Made by a program: the position numbers and the translations under genes
Part shown: in pieces, positions 1 to 8,383 of the stretch
How the letters are laid out: each line of letters starts with the position of its first letter
How positions within the stretch are numbered: the stretch's first letter is position 1
NCBI RefSeq assembly: GCF_006716095.1
Contig: NZ_VFOK01000001.1
Span: 496,001 to 560,000, forward strand
DNA: 64,000 nucleotides
Origin: Barrientosiimonas humi
Lineage (GTDB): Bacteria; Actinomycetota; Actinomycetes; Actinomycetales; Dermatophilaceae
Direction: 5' to 3'
The notes under the pieces: generated by a model
Database searches by the model: none
Told to the model about the DNA's origin: nothing
The model's input: the letters and a program-made list of their open reading frames with translations, nothing else

Positions 1-18
1 CCGAGAGACCTCTCTCGG
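1..18. terminator. Hairpin at window edge, probable terminator of an upstream gene
   Basis: A perfect 7-bp inverted repeat (1-7 against 12-18) with a 4-nt loop lies at the window edge. It has no clear T-tract. It could terminate a gene to the left that is not visible here. Confidence 0.35.
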
Positions 19-121
19 GAACTGGTGCAACCGGGCGGGACTGGCGTACGTCTTGTCCGTAGATGGGTCAGGGGGGCTCATCGCGCCGTCCCAGCGGCGA
101 GACACGTGAAGGAACGGACAA

Positions 122-880
122 ATGAACAGCAACACTGTGATCGACCGGCGCATCGCGCTGCAGGGGGCGGCCGCCGCAGGGGCCCTGGGGGTCATCGGGC
201 TGGCGAACGCCGGAGGGGCGAGCGCCGCGACAGCGGGGAGCGCCGCGGCCGCGCCGGCGCCCAGCATCCTGCCCGCCGCGACCTACCCGGTGCTGCGGGT
301 GGGCTCGACCGGGACGGCCGTGCGCGACCTGCAGAGCAAGCTCTCCGGGGCGGGCTTCTGGCTCGGCTCCGTCGACGGCTCGTTCGGGAGCCTGACCCAG
401 CAGGCCGTGTACGCCATCCAGAAGTACCACCGGCTCAGCCGCGACGGCGTGTGCGGGCCCATCACCTGGGGCAAGGTCAACCTGCGGCGACGCCCGGTCG
501 CGCGCAGCACGTCCTACTCCCACATCGAGATCGAGAAGAGCCGCCAGCTGTGCTACGTCGTGAGCGGCGGCCGGGTGCAGTTCTGCTTCAACACCAGCAC
601 CGGCTCCAACAAGCCGTTCTACGCCTGGGGCAAGTGGTACAACGGCCAGACGCCGAGCGGCACGTTCAAGTGCTACCGCTACGTGCCGGGCTGGTACAAC
701 AACGCCCTCGGCGCGCTGTACCGCCCGGTCTTCTTCAACGGCGGCATCGCGCTGCACGGCTCGACGAGCATCCCGCCCTACCCCGCCTCGCACGGCTGCT
801 GCCGGCTGTCGACCCGGGCGCAGGACCTCATCCTGGGCCGCGGCGACCTCGGCATCGGCCGCACGGTGGTCGTCTACTGA
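122..880 (+). CDS. L,D-transpeptidase with peptidoglycan-binding domain
   Basis: Exported YkuD-type L,D-transpeptidase, 252 aa, expected to form 3-3 peptidoglycan cross-links or attach proteins outside the membrane. The N-terminus carries a twin-arginine-like signal (RRIALQG at residues 9-15, then an Ala/Gly-rich hydrophobic stretch). Residues about 55-118 form a PG_binding_1 repeat (GSTGTAVRDLQ, later GVCGPITW). The C-terminal YkuD domain ends with the catalytic SHGCCRL motif near residues 223-229. An AAGGA Shine-Dalgarno lies 8 nt before the ATG, supporting this start. It stands alone and is followed by a hairpin. The family is clear; the substrate and whether it attaches proteins are not. 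Confidence 0.9.
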   Translation: MNSNTVIDRRIALQGAAAAGALGVIGLANAGGASAATAGSAAAAPAPSILPAATYPVLRVGSTGTAVRDLQSKLSGAGFWLGSVDGSFGSLTQQAVYAIQKYHRLSRDGVCGPITWGKVNLRRRPVARSTSYSHIEIEKSRQLCYVVSGGRVQFCFNTSTGSNKPFYAWGKWYNGQTPSGTFKCYRYVPGWYNNALGALYRPVFFNGGIALHGSTSIPPYPASHGCCRLSTRAQDLILGRGDLGIGRTVVVY

Positions 881-901
881 GCCCGATGTTCACCGGGGGG
901 A

Positions 902-929
902 GTGGCCCGCCGCACCCGCGGTGGGCCAC
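902..929 (+). terminator. Terminator after the L,D-transpeptidase gene
   Basis: A 12-bp stem (902-913 with 918-929, one mismatch) and a 4-nt loop begin 21 nt after the stop codon. It also overlaps the probable -10 region of the next gene. Confidence 0.5.
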
Positions 930-938
930 ACTCTCGGG

Positions 939-1448
939 ATGAGCACACCAGGCATGACGCCGCGCGCCGGCCAGCAGCTGCTGACCCTCCAGTACCCCAT
1001 GTCGCTCGGGGTCTTCGACGACTACGCCGGAGCCCAGCGAGCCGTCGACCACCTGTCCGACAAGGACTTCCCGGTCGAGAACTGCATGATCGTGGGCACC
1101 GAGCTCAAGCAGGTCGAGCGGGTCACCGGGCGCCTCACCTGGGGGCGCATCCTGCTCGGCGGCGCCCTCAGCGGTGTCTGGCTGGGTGCGTTCGTCGGCC
1201 TGATCTTCTCGCTGTTCGGCACGAGCGAGAGCGTGCTGTCGATCCTCGCGTCGACGATGCTGTTCGGTCTGCTCTTCGGTGTCGCCTGGGCCGCCGCCGG
1301 CTATGCCGTCACCCGCGGCCGCCGCGACTTCACCTCGGTCACCCAGGTCGTGGCGACCAAGTACGAGGTGCTCGTCGAGCACAAGTTCGCCGAGCGGGCG
1401 CGCGAGCTGCTCGCGCAGATCGACGGCGGCCCGTCGCTGACCGGCTGA
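939..1448 (+). CDS. General-stress-protein-like membrane protein (GSP17M-type domain)
   Basis: 169-aa protein starting MSTPGMTP. Residues about 20-60 (SLGVFDDYAGAQRAVDHLSD, then FPVENCMIVG) resemble the N-terminal region of the general stress protein 17M/YflT-like family. Two hydrophobic helices with glycine-rich segments follow (about 70-92 and 98-118), then a short cytoplasmic tail. No enzymatic motif is visible. The ATG sits 6 nt after CACACT (927-932), so the transcript may be leaderless; no Shine-Dalgarno is present. A stress-related role is inferred from the family name only. Confidence 0.65.
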   Translation: MSTPGMTPRAGQQLLTLQYPMSLGVFDDYAGAQRAVDHLSDKDFPVENCMIVGTELKQVERVTGRLTWGRILLGGALSGVWLGAFVGLIFSLFGTSESVLSILASTMLFGLLFGVAWAAAGYAVTRGRRDFTSVTQVVATKYEVLVEHKFAERARELLAQIDGGPSLTG

Positions 1449-1457
1449 ACCGGGTCA

Positions 1458-1485
1458 GGGCCGGCCGATCACGACCGGCCGGCCC
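1458..1485. terminator. Bidirectional terminator between convergent genes
   Basis: A perfect GC stem of 10 bp (1458-1467 with 1476-1485) with an 8-nt loop lies between two convergent stop codons, so it can serve both strands. Confidence 0.6.
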
Positions 1486-1497
1486 AGGACCGAGCGG

Positions 1498-3021
1498 TCA
1501 GGACCGGTCGCCCGACCAGATCCCGGCGATCCACGCCTCGACGTCGTCGGACGAGCGCGGCATGAAGCCCGACAGGTTGTCGCAGCCGTCCTCGGTGACC
1601 AGCACGTCGTCCTCGATGCGCACCCCGATGCCGCGCAGCTCCTGCGGCACCAGCAGGTCGTCGGCCTTGAAGTACAGCCCCGGCTCGACGGTGAGGATCA
1701 TCCCCGGCAGCAGCTCGGCGTCCTTGTAGTCCTCGGCCCGGGCGAGCGCGCAGTCGTGCACGTCCAGCCCCAGGTGGTGGCTGGTGCCGTGCACCATCCA
1801 GCGGCGGTGGTACTGCCCGGTCTCGCTGTCGAGGGTCTGCTCGACGTCGATGCCGTCGGGCAGCAGGCCCCAGTCGTACAGGTGCTCGGCGATGACCCGG
1901 ATCGCGGCGGCGTGCACGTCGGAGAACTTGTTGCCCGGCCGCACTGCGGCGATCCCGGCCTCCTGCGCGGCGAAGACCGCGTCGTAGACCTTGCGCTGCG
2001 CCGGCGAGAAGCGCCCGCTGACCGGGAGGGTGCGGGTGATGTCGGCGGTGTAGAGCGAGTCGACCTCGACGCCCGCGTCGAGCAGCAGCAGGTCGCCCTC
2101 CTTGACGTCGCCGGTGTTCTTGATCCAGTGCAGGGTGTTGGCGTGGTCGCCCGAGGCCGCGATGGAGTCGTAACCCACGCCGTTGCCCTCGTGGCGGGCG
2201 TACAGCCCGAAGACGCCCTCGACCCAGCGCTCGCCGCGGCCGCGGCGGACGGCCTCGGGCAGGTCGGCGACGACCGCCTCGAAGCCGTGCGCGGTGGCCT
2301 CGACCGCGCGGCGCATCTCGCCGATCTCGTGCTCGTCCTTGACCATCCGCATGGTCGACAGCTGACGGGCGAACTCGGCGTCGAGCTCGCGCTGCTTCTC
2401 GGTGCGCTCGTCGGTCTGCCCCTGCGCGCTGCGCGCCCGCTCGACCAGGGCGCGCACGTCGACGTCGGCGTCGGCGACCACGCGCAGGTCGATGCTGCCG
2501 GCGTCCTTGGCCACCGCGTCGGGCAGCTCGTCCACGTGCCGGGCGGTGAGACCCAGCTCGGCCTCGACGTCTGCCAGGGTCGGGCGCGCGCCGACCCAGA
2601 ACTCGCCGTAGCGGCTGTCGCCGAAGAACTCCTCGGTGTCGCGGCCCGCGAGCGGGCGGAAGAACAGGACCGCCTCGTGCCCGGCGGGCTCGCCGTCGTC
2701 GCCGGTGAGCGGCTCGAGCACCAGCACCGCGTCGGGCTCGCGGTCGCCGCCGAGCCCGGTGAGGTAGGCGAAGGCGGTGTGCGGGCGGAAGACGTAGTCG
2801 GTGTCGTTGCTGCGCACCTTGAGCCCGCCGGCGGGGATCACCAGCCGCTCACCGGGGAAGGCGGCCGACACCTCGGCGCGGCGCCGGGCGGTCGCGTCGG
2901 CGGCAGCGATGCGCTCGGGCGGCGTCTGGTCGCGGTCGGCCCAGCCCTGCGCGACGAAGTCGCGGAACTGCGCGGTGTGCGGCTTGCTGCGGTGCTCGGC
3001 CTGGCGCTGCTTCTCGCTCAC
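1498..3021 (-). CDS. pepP: Xaa-Pro aminopeptidase (M24B)
   Basis: 507-aa cytoplasmic metallopeptidase that removes N-terminal residues preceding proline. Residues about 35-200 form the aminopeptidase P N-terminal domain, and the pita-bread M24 domain follows. Metal ligands are visible in order: LLLLDAGVE and YTADITRT (two Asp), the His of TSHHLGLDVHD, the Glu of TVEPGLYF and the Glu of GVRIEDDV. Length matches family members. It starts at GTG (3021). It is convergent with the stress-protein gene and divergent from the ThrE-type exporter. Confidence 0.92.
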   Translation of the reverse strand: MSEKQRQAEHRSKPHTAQFRDFVAQGWADRDQTPPERIAAADATARRRAEVSAAFPGERLVIPAGGLKVRSNDTDYVFRPHTAFAYLTGLGGDREPDAVLVLEPLTGDDGEPAGHEAVLFFRPLAGRDTEEFFGDSRYGEFWVGARPTLADVEAELGLTARHVDELPDAVAKDAGSIDLRVVADADVDVRALVERARSAQGQTDERTEKQRELDAEFARQLSTMRMVKDEHEIGEMRRAVEATAHGFEAVVADLPEAVRRGRGERWVEGVFGLYARHEGNGVGYDSIAASGDHANTLHWIKNTGDVKEGDLLLLDAGVEVDSLYTADITRTLPVSGRFSPAQRKVYDAVFAAQEAGIAAVRPGNKFSDVHAAAIRVIAEHLYDWGLLPDGIDVEQTLDSETGQYHRRWMVHGTSHHLGLDVHDCALARAEDYKDAELLPGMILTVEPGLYFKADDLLVPQELRGIGVRIEDDVLVTEDGCDNLSGFMPRSSDDVEAWIAGIWSGDRS

Positions 3022-3089
3022 GGGTTCATCGTTGCACGGACGACATTTCGATGTTGAACAAGACCCGGTCTGCCGTGCACAGTTGACCG

Positions 3090-4532
3090 GTGCCCGCTTC
3101 TGTTCCCCACGCTCGTCGTACGCCGACCCCCGGCGAGCTGCGCGACCGCGCCGGTCGCGTGCTCCGCGCCACCAAGCCGCCCACCCTGGCGATCGGGGTG
3201 CGCGGCGACGAGCACGGCCCCGAGGACCAGCGCGCCCGTGAGGTCATCGACCTGGTGCTGCGCCTCGGCGAGACCCTGCTCGCCACCGGTTCGTCGGCGT
3301 CCGACGTCACCAGCACGATCCTGCGCCTGACGAGGGCGTACACCGTGCGCTCGGTCAACGTCGACGTCACCTACACCTCGCTGACCGTCTCCTACCACCG
3401 CGGGCCCTACCGCGACCCGGTGACCGTGATGCGCGTGGTGCCCACGATGGCCGCCGACTACACCAGGCTGGAGGGGCTGCAGGCGCTGGTGCGCGACATC
3501 GTCGAGGAGGGCCTCGACCTGCCCGACGCGCGGGAGCGGCTCGACGAGATCGTCGCCGCCCACCACCCCTACCGCCGCTCGGTGGTCACCCTGTCGATGG
3601 CGCTGCTGGGTGGCGCCGTGGCGGCGCTCCTCGGCGGCGGGATCGTGCTGATCCTGCTGGCGGCCGGCACCGCGGCGCTCGTCGACCGGCTGCAGCGGAG
3701 CCTGTCGCTGCACGGGCTCCCGGCGTTCTTCTCCCAGGCGGTCGGCGCGGCCGTGCCCACCGTCGTCGCGCTGCTGCTGTGGGCGGTCGCCGCGCGGTCC
3801 GACTACGACATCCCCGTCTCGCTCACCCCCTCGATCATCGTGGCCACGGGGGTGGTCGTGCTGCTGGCCGGCCTGTCCGTGGTCAGCTCGGCGCAGGACA
3901 CCATCGACGGCTACTACGTCACCGCCGGCGGGCGCGCCTTCGAGGTGCTGATCCTGTCCTCCGGCATCGCCGTCGGGGTGCTCGCCACCCTGGCGATCGG
4001 CCAGCGGCTCGGGGTGCCGCTGCACGTCAACCCCAACATCGGGTTCGCCGGCAACCTCCTCGTCGAGACGGTCGCGGCCGGAGTGGTGGCCGCGGCGTAC
4101 GCCGTCGCGTCCTACACCGGCATGCGCGGCATCGCCTTCTCCACGGCGATCGGCGCGTTCGGCTGGGTGCTGTTCCGGCTCGGCATGCAGCTGTTCGACA
4201 TGTCGCCGATCACCTCGACCGCGGTCGCGGCCTGCGCGGTGGGGGCGCTCGCGCAGACCATCGCCAGCCCGTTCCGGGTGCCGGCGCTGGCGCTGAGCAC
4301 CGCGGGCATCGTCCCGCTGCTGCCGGGTCTCGCGGTCTTCCGCGGCATCCTCGACCTGGTCGACCCCGGTGGTGCGGCCGACGCGGGTACGACCACGCTG
4401 GTCACCGCTGCCGCGACCGGGATGGCCATCGCCGCCGGCGTCTCGCTGGGGTCGCTGCCGATCCGCCGGCTGCGCGCCGACCGGGTGCAGCGCCGGCTGC
4501 TGCGCCGCGCCGCCGCCGACCCGCGCGAGTAG
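3090..4532 (+). CDS. thrE: Threonine/serine exporter family protein
   Basis: 480-aa membrane protein of the ThrE family (PF06738 plus a ThrE_2-like second half), close in length to the Corynebacterium ThrE exporter. About 150 cytoplasmic residues carry the family core (LGETLLATGSSASDVT, then SVNVDVTYTSLTVSYHRGP). About ten hydrophobic helices follow between residues 165 and 465. The likely role is efflux of threonine/serine or small peptides by proton motive force; the substrate is inferred from the family. The GTG start lies 6 nt after CACAGT, a possible leaderless arrangement. The final codon and TAG stop lie in a 15-bp sequence repeated 26 bp downstream. Confidence 0.85.
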   Translation: MPASVPHARRTPTPGELRDRAGRVLRATKPPTLAIGVRGDEHGPEDQRAREVIDLVLRLGETLLATGSSASDVTSTILRLTRAYTVRSVNVDVTYTSLTVSYHRGPYRDPVTVMRVVPTMAADYTRLEGLQALVRDIVEEGLDLPDARERLDEIVAAHHPYRRSVVTLSMALLGGAVAALLGGGIVLILLAAGTAALVDRLQRSLSLHGLPAFFSQAVGAAVPTVVALLLWAVAARSDYDIPVSLTPSIIVATGVVVLLAGLSVVSSAQDTIDGYYVTAGGRAFEVLILSSGIAVGVLATLAIGQRLGVPLHVNPNIGFAGNLLVETVAAGVVAAAYAVASYTGMRGIAFSTAIGAFGWVLFRLGMQLFDMSPITSTAVAACAVGALAQTIASPFRVPALALSTAGIVPLLPGLAVFRGILDLVDPGGAADAGTTTLVTAAATGMAIAAGVSLGSLPIRRLRADRVQRRLLRRAAADPRE

Positions 4533-4540
4533 CCGCGCGA

Positions 4541-4591
4541 CTCAAGCTGGTCGAGTAGCCGCGCGAGGGACGAGCGCGGCGTATCGAGACC
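4541..4591. repeat. Dispersed intergenic repeat between convergent genes
   Basis: A 51-bp segment reading CTCAAGCTGGTCGAGTAGCC and onward to GTATCGAGACC. It resembles, from memory, a dispersed intergenic repeat common in Nocardioides/Janibacter-type actinobacteria. A 15-mer inside it (4552-4566) also occurs at 4526-4540 across the thrE stop codon, as if a second partial copy ends in the gene. A degenerate tail (GTACGAGACC) follows near 4600. No coding potential was found. Confidence 0.55.
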
Positions 4592-4635
4592 CGCGCGGCG
4601 TACGAGACCCGCCGCGGACGTACGACCGGCTCGGC

Positions 4636-5418
4636 TCAGTCCGTCGAGGTGCTCGGGGTGGCGCTCGGGGCGGGGGAGTCGCTGGAGGTCGAGGAGCTCG
4701 TGCTGTCGCCGTCCTCCCCGTCCTTGTCGCTGTCCGAGGACGCTGCGTCGGACGACGTTGCGTCGGACGACGTCGGGCTCGTGCTGCCCGGCGTGCTGCT
4801 CGGGGCGGGCGGCGCTCCCCACGACCAGGAGTTGAGGATGCCGTTCTGCACCCCGCCGGTCGGGCCGGCGTTGCTCGACGCCGAGGTCATCGTGGTGATG
4901 AAGACGCTGCCGTTCTGCACCAGGTAGTACTGCGTCTGGGTGACCGGGATCTCCTCGGTCGTGCGGGTCATCCGGTATCCCGCGGCCGGCACGCCCCCGA
5001 TGGTCCGGTCGGCGAGGCGCGTGACGGTGGCGCCCTTCTGCCGCTGGGCGATCATGCCCTGCTCGACCAGCTCGCCGAGCGGCGGCGGCTCCTTGAGCGA
5101 GGTGCGCACGACGCTGAACGAGGGATAGATCTTGCCCGCCTGGTCGGGGGAGCGCAGGAACAGCACGGTGCTCGGCTGCTTCCCGGTGTCGTCGGCCCAC
5201 CCCTCGGGAGCGGCCACCCCGAACGACTTGTCCTTGGCGGCGACGGCCCCCTCGGCGGCGTCGGTCTGAAGGTTGGTCGGGCCGGGCACCTCGAGGGTGG
5301 TCGGCAGCGACGGCGCGTCGCTCGGCACCTGCGACTCGTCGACCGACACCGCGCACGAGGTGAGCACGGCGGCCACCGGGAGAGGCAGGAGCAGACGAAG
5401 CAGACGCGGGCCGATCAC
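4636..5418 (-). CDS. Secreted lipoprotein with Ser/Asp/Thr-rich C-terminus
   Basis: 260-aa probable lipoprotein. The chosen GTG (5418) gives a short basic n-region (IGPRLLR), a hydrophobic core and a lipobox ending LTSC near residue 21, so the mature protein would be lipid-anchored outside the membrane. The central 130 residues have lipoprotein-like features (KDKSFGVAAPEGW, later PAAGYRMTRTTEEIPVTQTQYY), reminiscent of LpqN-type or photosystem-P-like secreted domains, but I cannot place it firmly. The last 50 residues are Ser/Asp/Pro-rich and probably disordered. TAGCCT sits 8 nt before the GTG. A longer start at 5463 is possible but would bury the signal peptide. Confidence 0.7.
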   Translation of the reverse strand: MIGPRLLRLLLPLPVAAVLTSCAVSVDESQVPSDAPSLPTTLEVPGPTNLQTDAAEGAVAAKDKSFGVAAPEGWADDTGKQPSTVLFLRSPDQAGKIYPSFSVVRTSLKEPPPLGELVEQGMIAQRQKGATVTRLADRTIGGVPAAGYRMTRTTEEIPVTQTQYYLVQNGSVFITTMTSASSNAGPTGGVQNGILNSWSWGAPPAPSSTPGSTSPTSSDATSSDAASSDSDKDGEDGDSTSSSTSSDSPAPSATPSTSTD

Positions 5419-5497
5419 GCTTCCCGAGGCTACGTCAGGCCGACGGGTCTGCCTCGGCGGCACGCGGACGCCCCGCGCCGTTCGGCGGCGTGCACGG

Positions 5498-5534
5498 GAG
5501 AGGCCCCGGATCCGCTGGGGATCCGGGGCCTCTC
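5498..5534 (-). terminator. Strong terminator downstream of the membrane protein gene
   Basis: A perfect 16-bp inverted repeat (GAGAGGCCCCGGATCC and its complement) with a 5-nt loop lies 23 nt after the stop of the minus-strand gene at 5558. A nearly identical sequence design appears after the tRNA at 43199. Confidence 0.75.
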
Positions 5535-5557
5535 GTCGGCCGTACGTCGTCGCCGGC

Positions 5558-6235
5558 TCAGACCGGACGAGCGGACTTGGCGTTGTAGTACTGCGTCGAC
5601 TCCGGCTTCCAGAGCAGGACCAGGATCGCGATCGCCAGCAGCACGTTGATGGCGGACACGACCCGCGACAGGGTCGGCACGGTCTGCGAGAACGAGGCCA
5701 GGAAGGAGACGATGTTCAGCGCGCCGAGCACGGTCGCCACGATGCGGGCCCACGACTTGCCGTCGCCGTTGGTCTTGGCCATCCACAGCCACAGCGCGAC
5801 GCCGAGCAGGCCGAGGATGACCGCGAAGATCATCCCGCCGGTCGCCGCCGTGTTGATCTGGTCCTCGGTGAAGCCGGGGTTCGTCTCCCGGATCTGGTCC
5901 TTGACCGAACCCGTCATCAGGAAGCTGAGGAGGAGGCCGAGCAGGCTCAGGCCGGCACCGGCGTACATCAGCTTCTGGGCCAGGTCGATCGATTTCGGCT
6001 TGGCCGCGTCGACCGGTGCGCCCATGCCGCCACCGGGCATCTGCGGCGCGCTGCCGTAGCCACCCTGCGGAGCGCCGGGGTAGCCGCCGCCCTGCGGGGC
6101 GCCGTGACCGGGCTGACCCTGGGGCGCGCCGTAGCCGGGCTGCCCCTGCGGGGCGCCGTAGCCGGGCTGACCCTGCGGGTAGTTCTGGCCGCCGGGCTGA
6201 CCGCCCTGCGGGTCATACGGAGGCTGGTTGCTCAT
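5558..6235 (-). CDS. Membrane protein with Gly/Pro/Gln/Tyr-rich N-terminus
   Basis: 225-aa protein of unknown function. It starts MSNQPPYDPQ behind a GGGGGA Shine-Dalgarno. The first 75 residues are a disordered Gly/Gln/Pro/Tyr stretch with GYGAPQGQP repeats. Four hydrophobic helices follow between residues 95 and 215, separated by a polar loop (SVKDQIRETNPGFTEDQ). The N-terminus is paralogous to the protein encoded at 6796-7437, and both upstream regions share a promoter-like block. Similar N-terminal tails occur on many small actinobacterial membrane proteins. No enzymatic motif is present. Confidence 0.65.
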   Translation of the reverse strand: MSNQPPYDPQGGQPGGQNYPQGQPGYGAPQGQPGYGAPQGQPGHGAPQGGGYPGAPQGGYGSAPQMPGGGMGAPVDAAKPKSIDLAQKLMYAGAGLSLLGLLLSFLMTGSVKDQIRETNPGFTEDQINTAATGGMIFAVILGLLGVALWLWMAKTNGDGKSWARIVATVLGALNIVSFLASFSQTVPTLSRVVSAINVLLAIAILVLLWKPESTQYYNAKSARPV

Positions 6236-6255
6236 CTGGGATCCCCCAACGAAGA

Positions 6256-6285
6256 AGATTGTGCGGTCGCACGCCACCTTGTCAG
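6256..6285 (-). promoter_or_regulatory. Promoter of the membrane protein gene
   Basis: On the minus strand CTGACA (6285-6280) and CAATCT (6261-6256) are separated by 18 nt and lie 20 nt before the start codon. The block around the -35 (TGACAnGGTGGC) recurs upstream of the paralogue at 7473-7485. Confidence 0.5.
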
Positions 6286-6370
6286 GTTCGCCACACCGGT
6301 ACCAGTGCGACACTGCCGTTCGGCGGTCGAAAATGTGCGCGCTCCGGGGCGGGGTAGGGCGCCGGCCGCC

Positions 6371-6796
6371 TCACAGCGGCTGCAGCACCTCCAGGCCGGG
6401 CAGGTTGCGCACGATGCCGAAGACCAGGAAGGCCACGGCGACGCTGATGCCGATCCCGGTGGGGGCGAGCCCGCCGCCGCGTGCGTCCGGGTCGCGCCGG
6501 CGCCACAGCGACCGGACCAGGAGCACCCCGACGACCAGCAGGAGCGGGAGCAGGAGGGCGTGCTCCTGCATCGCCTCGCTCACGTCACCGTGCAGCAGGT
6601 CGTACGCCGCGCGCGTCCCGCCGCATCCCGGGCAGGCCAGGCCGGTGGCTGAGCGCAGGAAGCAGGTCGGGTAGGCGCCGGGCTGGTGCGGGTCGTTGCG
6701 GTAGAGGTAGGTGACGAACGCGGCCGCGCCGAGCAGCCCGGCGGCCCACGCCAGCAGGCGGGGCCACCGGGCTCGCGGAGCCTGGGCCGGGGTCAC
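6371..6796 (-). CDS. DUF2752 membrane protein
   Basis: 141-aa integral membrane protein of the DUF2752 family. The GTG start at 6796 shares one base with the TAG of the upstream gene and has AGGAG just before it, indicating translational coupling; a longer upstream frame exists but would run inside that gene. The family signature is visible: CFLRSATGLACPGCGGTRA, with Cys residues near 45, 53 and 56, then hydrophobic helices at about 75-92 and 112-130. The family has no established biochemical function. The conserved CPGCGGTR segment could bind metal, but that is inference. Confidence 0.8.
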   Translation of the reverse strand: MTPAQAPRARWPRLLAWAAGLLGAAAFVTYLYRNDPHQPGAYPTCFLRSATGLACPGCGGTRAAYDLLHGDVSEAMQEHALLLPLLLVVGVLLVRSLWRRRDPDARGGGLAPTGIGISVAVAFLVFGIVRNLPGLEVLQPL

Positions 6797-7437
6797 TACT
6801 CCTGGTTCTCCAGCTCCTGCAAGAAGGACGGGTCGGCGAGGCCGCTCGCCACCATGGCGATGAGGGCCAGGGCCGTGGCCAGCGCGATAATGCTCGTGAC
6901 CAGGCCGACCGTCGCCATGGTGCGGTTGGTCTGGACGCCGTTGGACCGGTCGATCTCGCCCTTGCCCATGAAGCTGAGCACGATCCCGGCGATGGCCATC
7001 GGTGCCCCGAGGTAGCAGCAGAACATCAGCGGGATGCTCGCGATGCCGAGGATCATCGACCACAGCGCCTTCTGGTTCTGCGGGTTCGTCGGCGGGCCGT
7101 AGCCGGGCTGGCCGTACCCCGGCTGGCCGGGGTAGCCACCGGGCTGGCCGTAGCCCGGGGCGCCGTACGTCGGCTGCCCGGGGGCGCCGTACGTCGGCTG
7201 CCCGGGGGCGCCGTACGTCGGCTGCCCGGGTCCGCCGTAGCTGCCGCCCTGCGGGCTCCCGTAGCCGCCGTCCTGCGGGCTCCCGTAGCCGCCGTCCTGC
7301 GGGCTCCCGTAGCCGCCGCCCGGCGGGGTGCCGTAGCCGCCCTGGGGGCTGCCGTACCCACCGGGCTGCTGCCCGCCCTGGGGGTAGTTCGGGTCACCGG
7401 GCTGGCCGCCCTGGTCCTGCGGCGGTTGGTTGCTCAT
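6796..7437 (-). CDS. DUF4190-type membrane protein with repetitive Gly/Pro/Tyr-rich tail
   Basis: 213-aa protein starting MSNQPPQDQ. Residues 1-120 are low complexity: three GYGSPQD-type units, then three PGQPTYGA units, reflecting in-frame tandem DNA repeats at 7140-7330. The C-terminal third has two helices in a DUF4190-like arrangement ([22 protein letters not shown], then a GKGEID-type loop with [13 protein letters not shown]). It is translationally coupled to the DUF2752 gene. It is divergent from the PHP gene across 94 bp. Function is unknown; the organisation suggests a small envelope-associated pair. Confidence 0.7.
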   Translation of the reverse strand: MSNQPPQDQGGQPGDPNYPQGGQQPGGYGSPQGGYGTPPGGGYGSPQDGGYGSPQDGGYGSPQGGSYGGPGQPTYGAPGQPTYGAPGQPTYGAPGYGQPGGYPGQPGYGQPGYGPPTNPQNQKALWSMILGIASIPLMFCCYLGAPMAIAGIVLSFMGKGEIDRSNGVQTNRTMATVGLVTSIIALATALALIAMVASGLADPSFLQELENQE

Positions 7438-7531
7438 CTGGGGGTCCTTGCGACGGAAACGTGCGGGCGGGAGCCACCCTGTCACCTTCGTCGCCCCGCG
7501 ACCATCGCGACACCGCGGCTACCCTGCGGCA

Positions 7532-8383
7532 ATGCGGATCGACCTGCACACCCACAGCTTCGCCAGCGACGGCACCGAGAGCCCCGGTGACCTCGTGCGG
7601 GCGGCCGCGACGGCGGGGCTGGACGCCGTGGCCCTGACCGATCACGACACCACCCAGGGCTGGGCCGAGGCCGCGCGCGCCGCCCGCGAGGCCGGCATCG
7701 CGCTCGTGCCGGGCATCGAGGTCAGCACCCGCACCGACGACGGCATCAGCGTGCACGTGCTCGGCTACCTGTTCGACCCGGCCGAGCCGGCCCTGCTCGC
7801 CGAGCTCGATGCCTCGCGCGAGTCGCGCGTCGGCCGGGCGCGCACGATGGTCGACCGGCTGGCGCAGGACTACCCGATCACCTGGGACGACGTGCTCGCC
7901 CAGGCCAGCGAGGGCGCCACGATCGGCCGTCCGCACATCGCCGACGCCCTCGTGGCGAACGGGGTCGTGCCCGACCGGTCGGCCGCGTTCGCCGACCTGC
8001 TGCACTCCCGGTCGCGCTACCACGTGCCGCACTACGCGCCGCACCCCGTCGAGGCCGTACGCCTGCTGCGCCGAGCGGGCGGCGTCGCCGTCATGGCCCA
8101 TCCGTTCGCGGCCCAGCGCGGACGCGTGGTGGCCGACCCGGTGGTGGAGGAGATGGCGGCCGCGGGTCTCGCGGGGCTGGAGGCGAACCACCGTGACCAC
8201 GACGAGCCGGCGCGCTCGCACGCCCTCGACCTGGCGAACCGGCTCGGCCTGCTCGTCACCGGCAGCAGCGACTACCACGGCACCGGAAAGCCCAACCGGC
8301 TCGGTGAGAACCTCACCGAGCCGGCTGTGCTGGAGCAGATCGAGGCGCTCGCGAGCAGCGGCACCTCGATCGTGCGTCCCTAG
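7532..8383 (+). CDS. PHP-domain phosphoesterase
   Basis: 283-aa cytoplasmic metal-dependent phosphoesterase. PHP motifs appear in order: DLHTHSFASDG (4-14), TDHDT, GIEVSTRT, RPHIADAL, AHPFAAQRG, LEANHRDHDE and GSSDYHGTGKPN. Length and motif spacing fit the YciV/RNase AM-type group that acts on 3',5'-nucleoside bisphosphates or 5' ends of short RNAs; the exact substrate is inferred. TACCCT (7520-7525) lies 6 nt before the ATG and no Shine-Dalgarno is seen, so the mRNA is probably leaderless. Its stop overlaps by 4 bp with that of the convergent BCCT gene. Confidence 0.85.
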   Translation: MRIDLHTHSFASDGTESPGDLVRAAATAGLDAVALTDHDTTQGWAEAARAAREAGIALVPGIEVSTRTDDGISVHVLGYLFDPAEPALLAELDASRESRVGRARTMVDRLAQDYPITWDDVLAQASEGATIGRPHIADALVANGVVPDRSAAFADLLHSRSRYHVPHYAPHPVEAVRLLRRAGGVAVMAHPFAAQRGRVVADPVVEEMAAAGLAGLEANHRDHDEPARSHALDLANRLGLLVTGSSDYHGTGKPNRLGENLTEPAVLEQIEALASSGTSIVRP

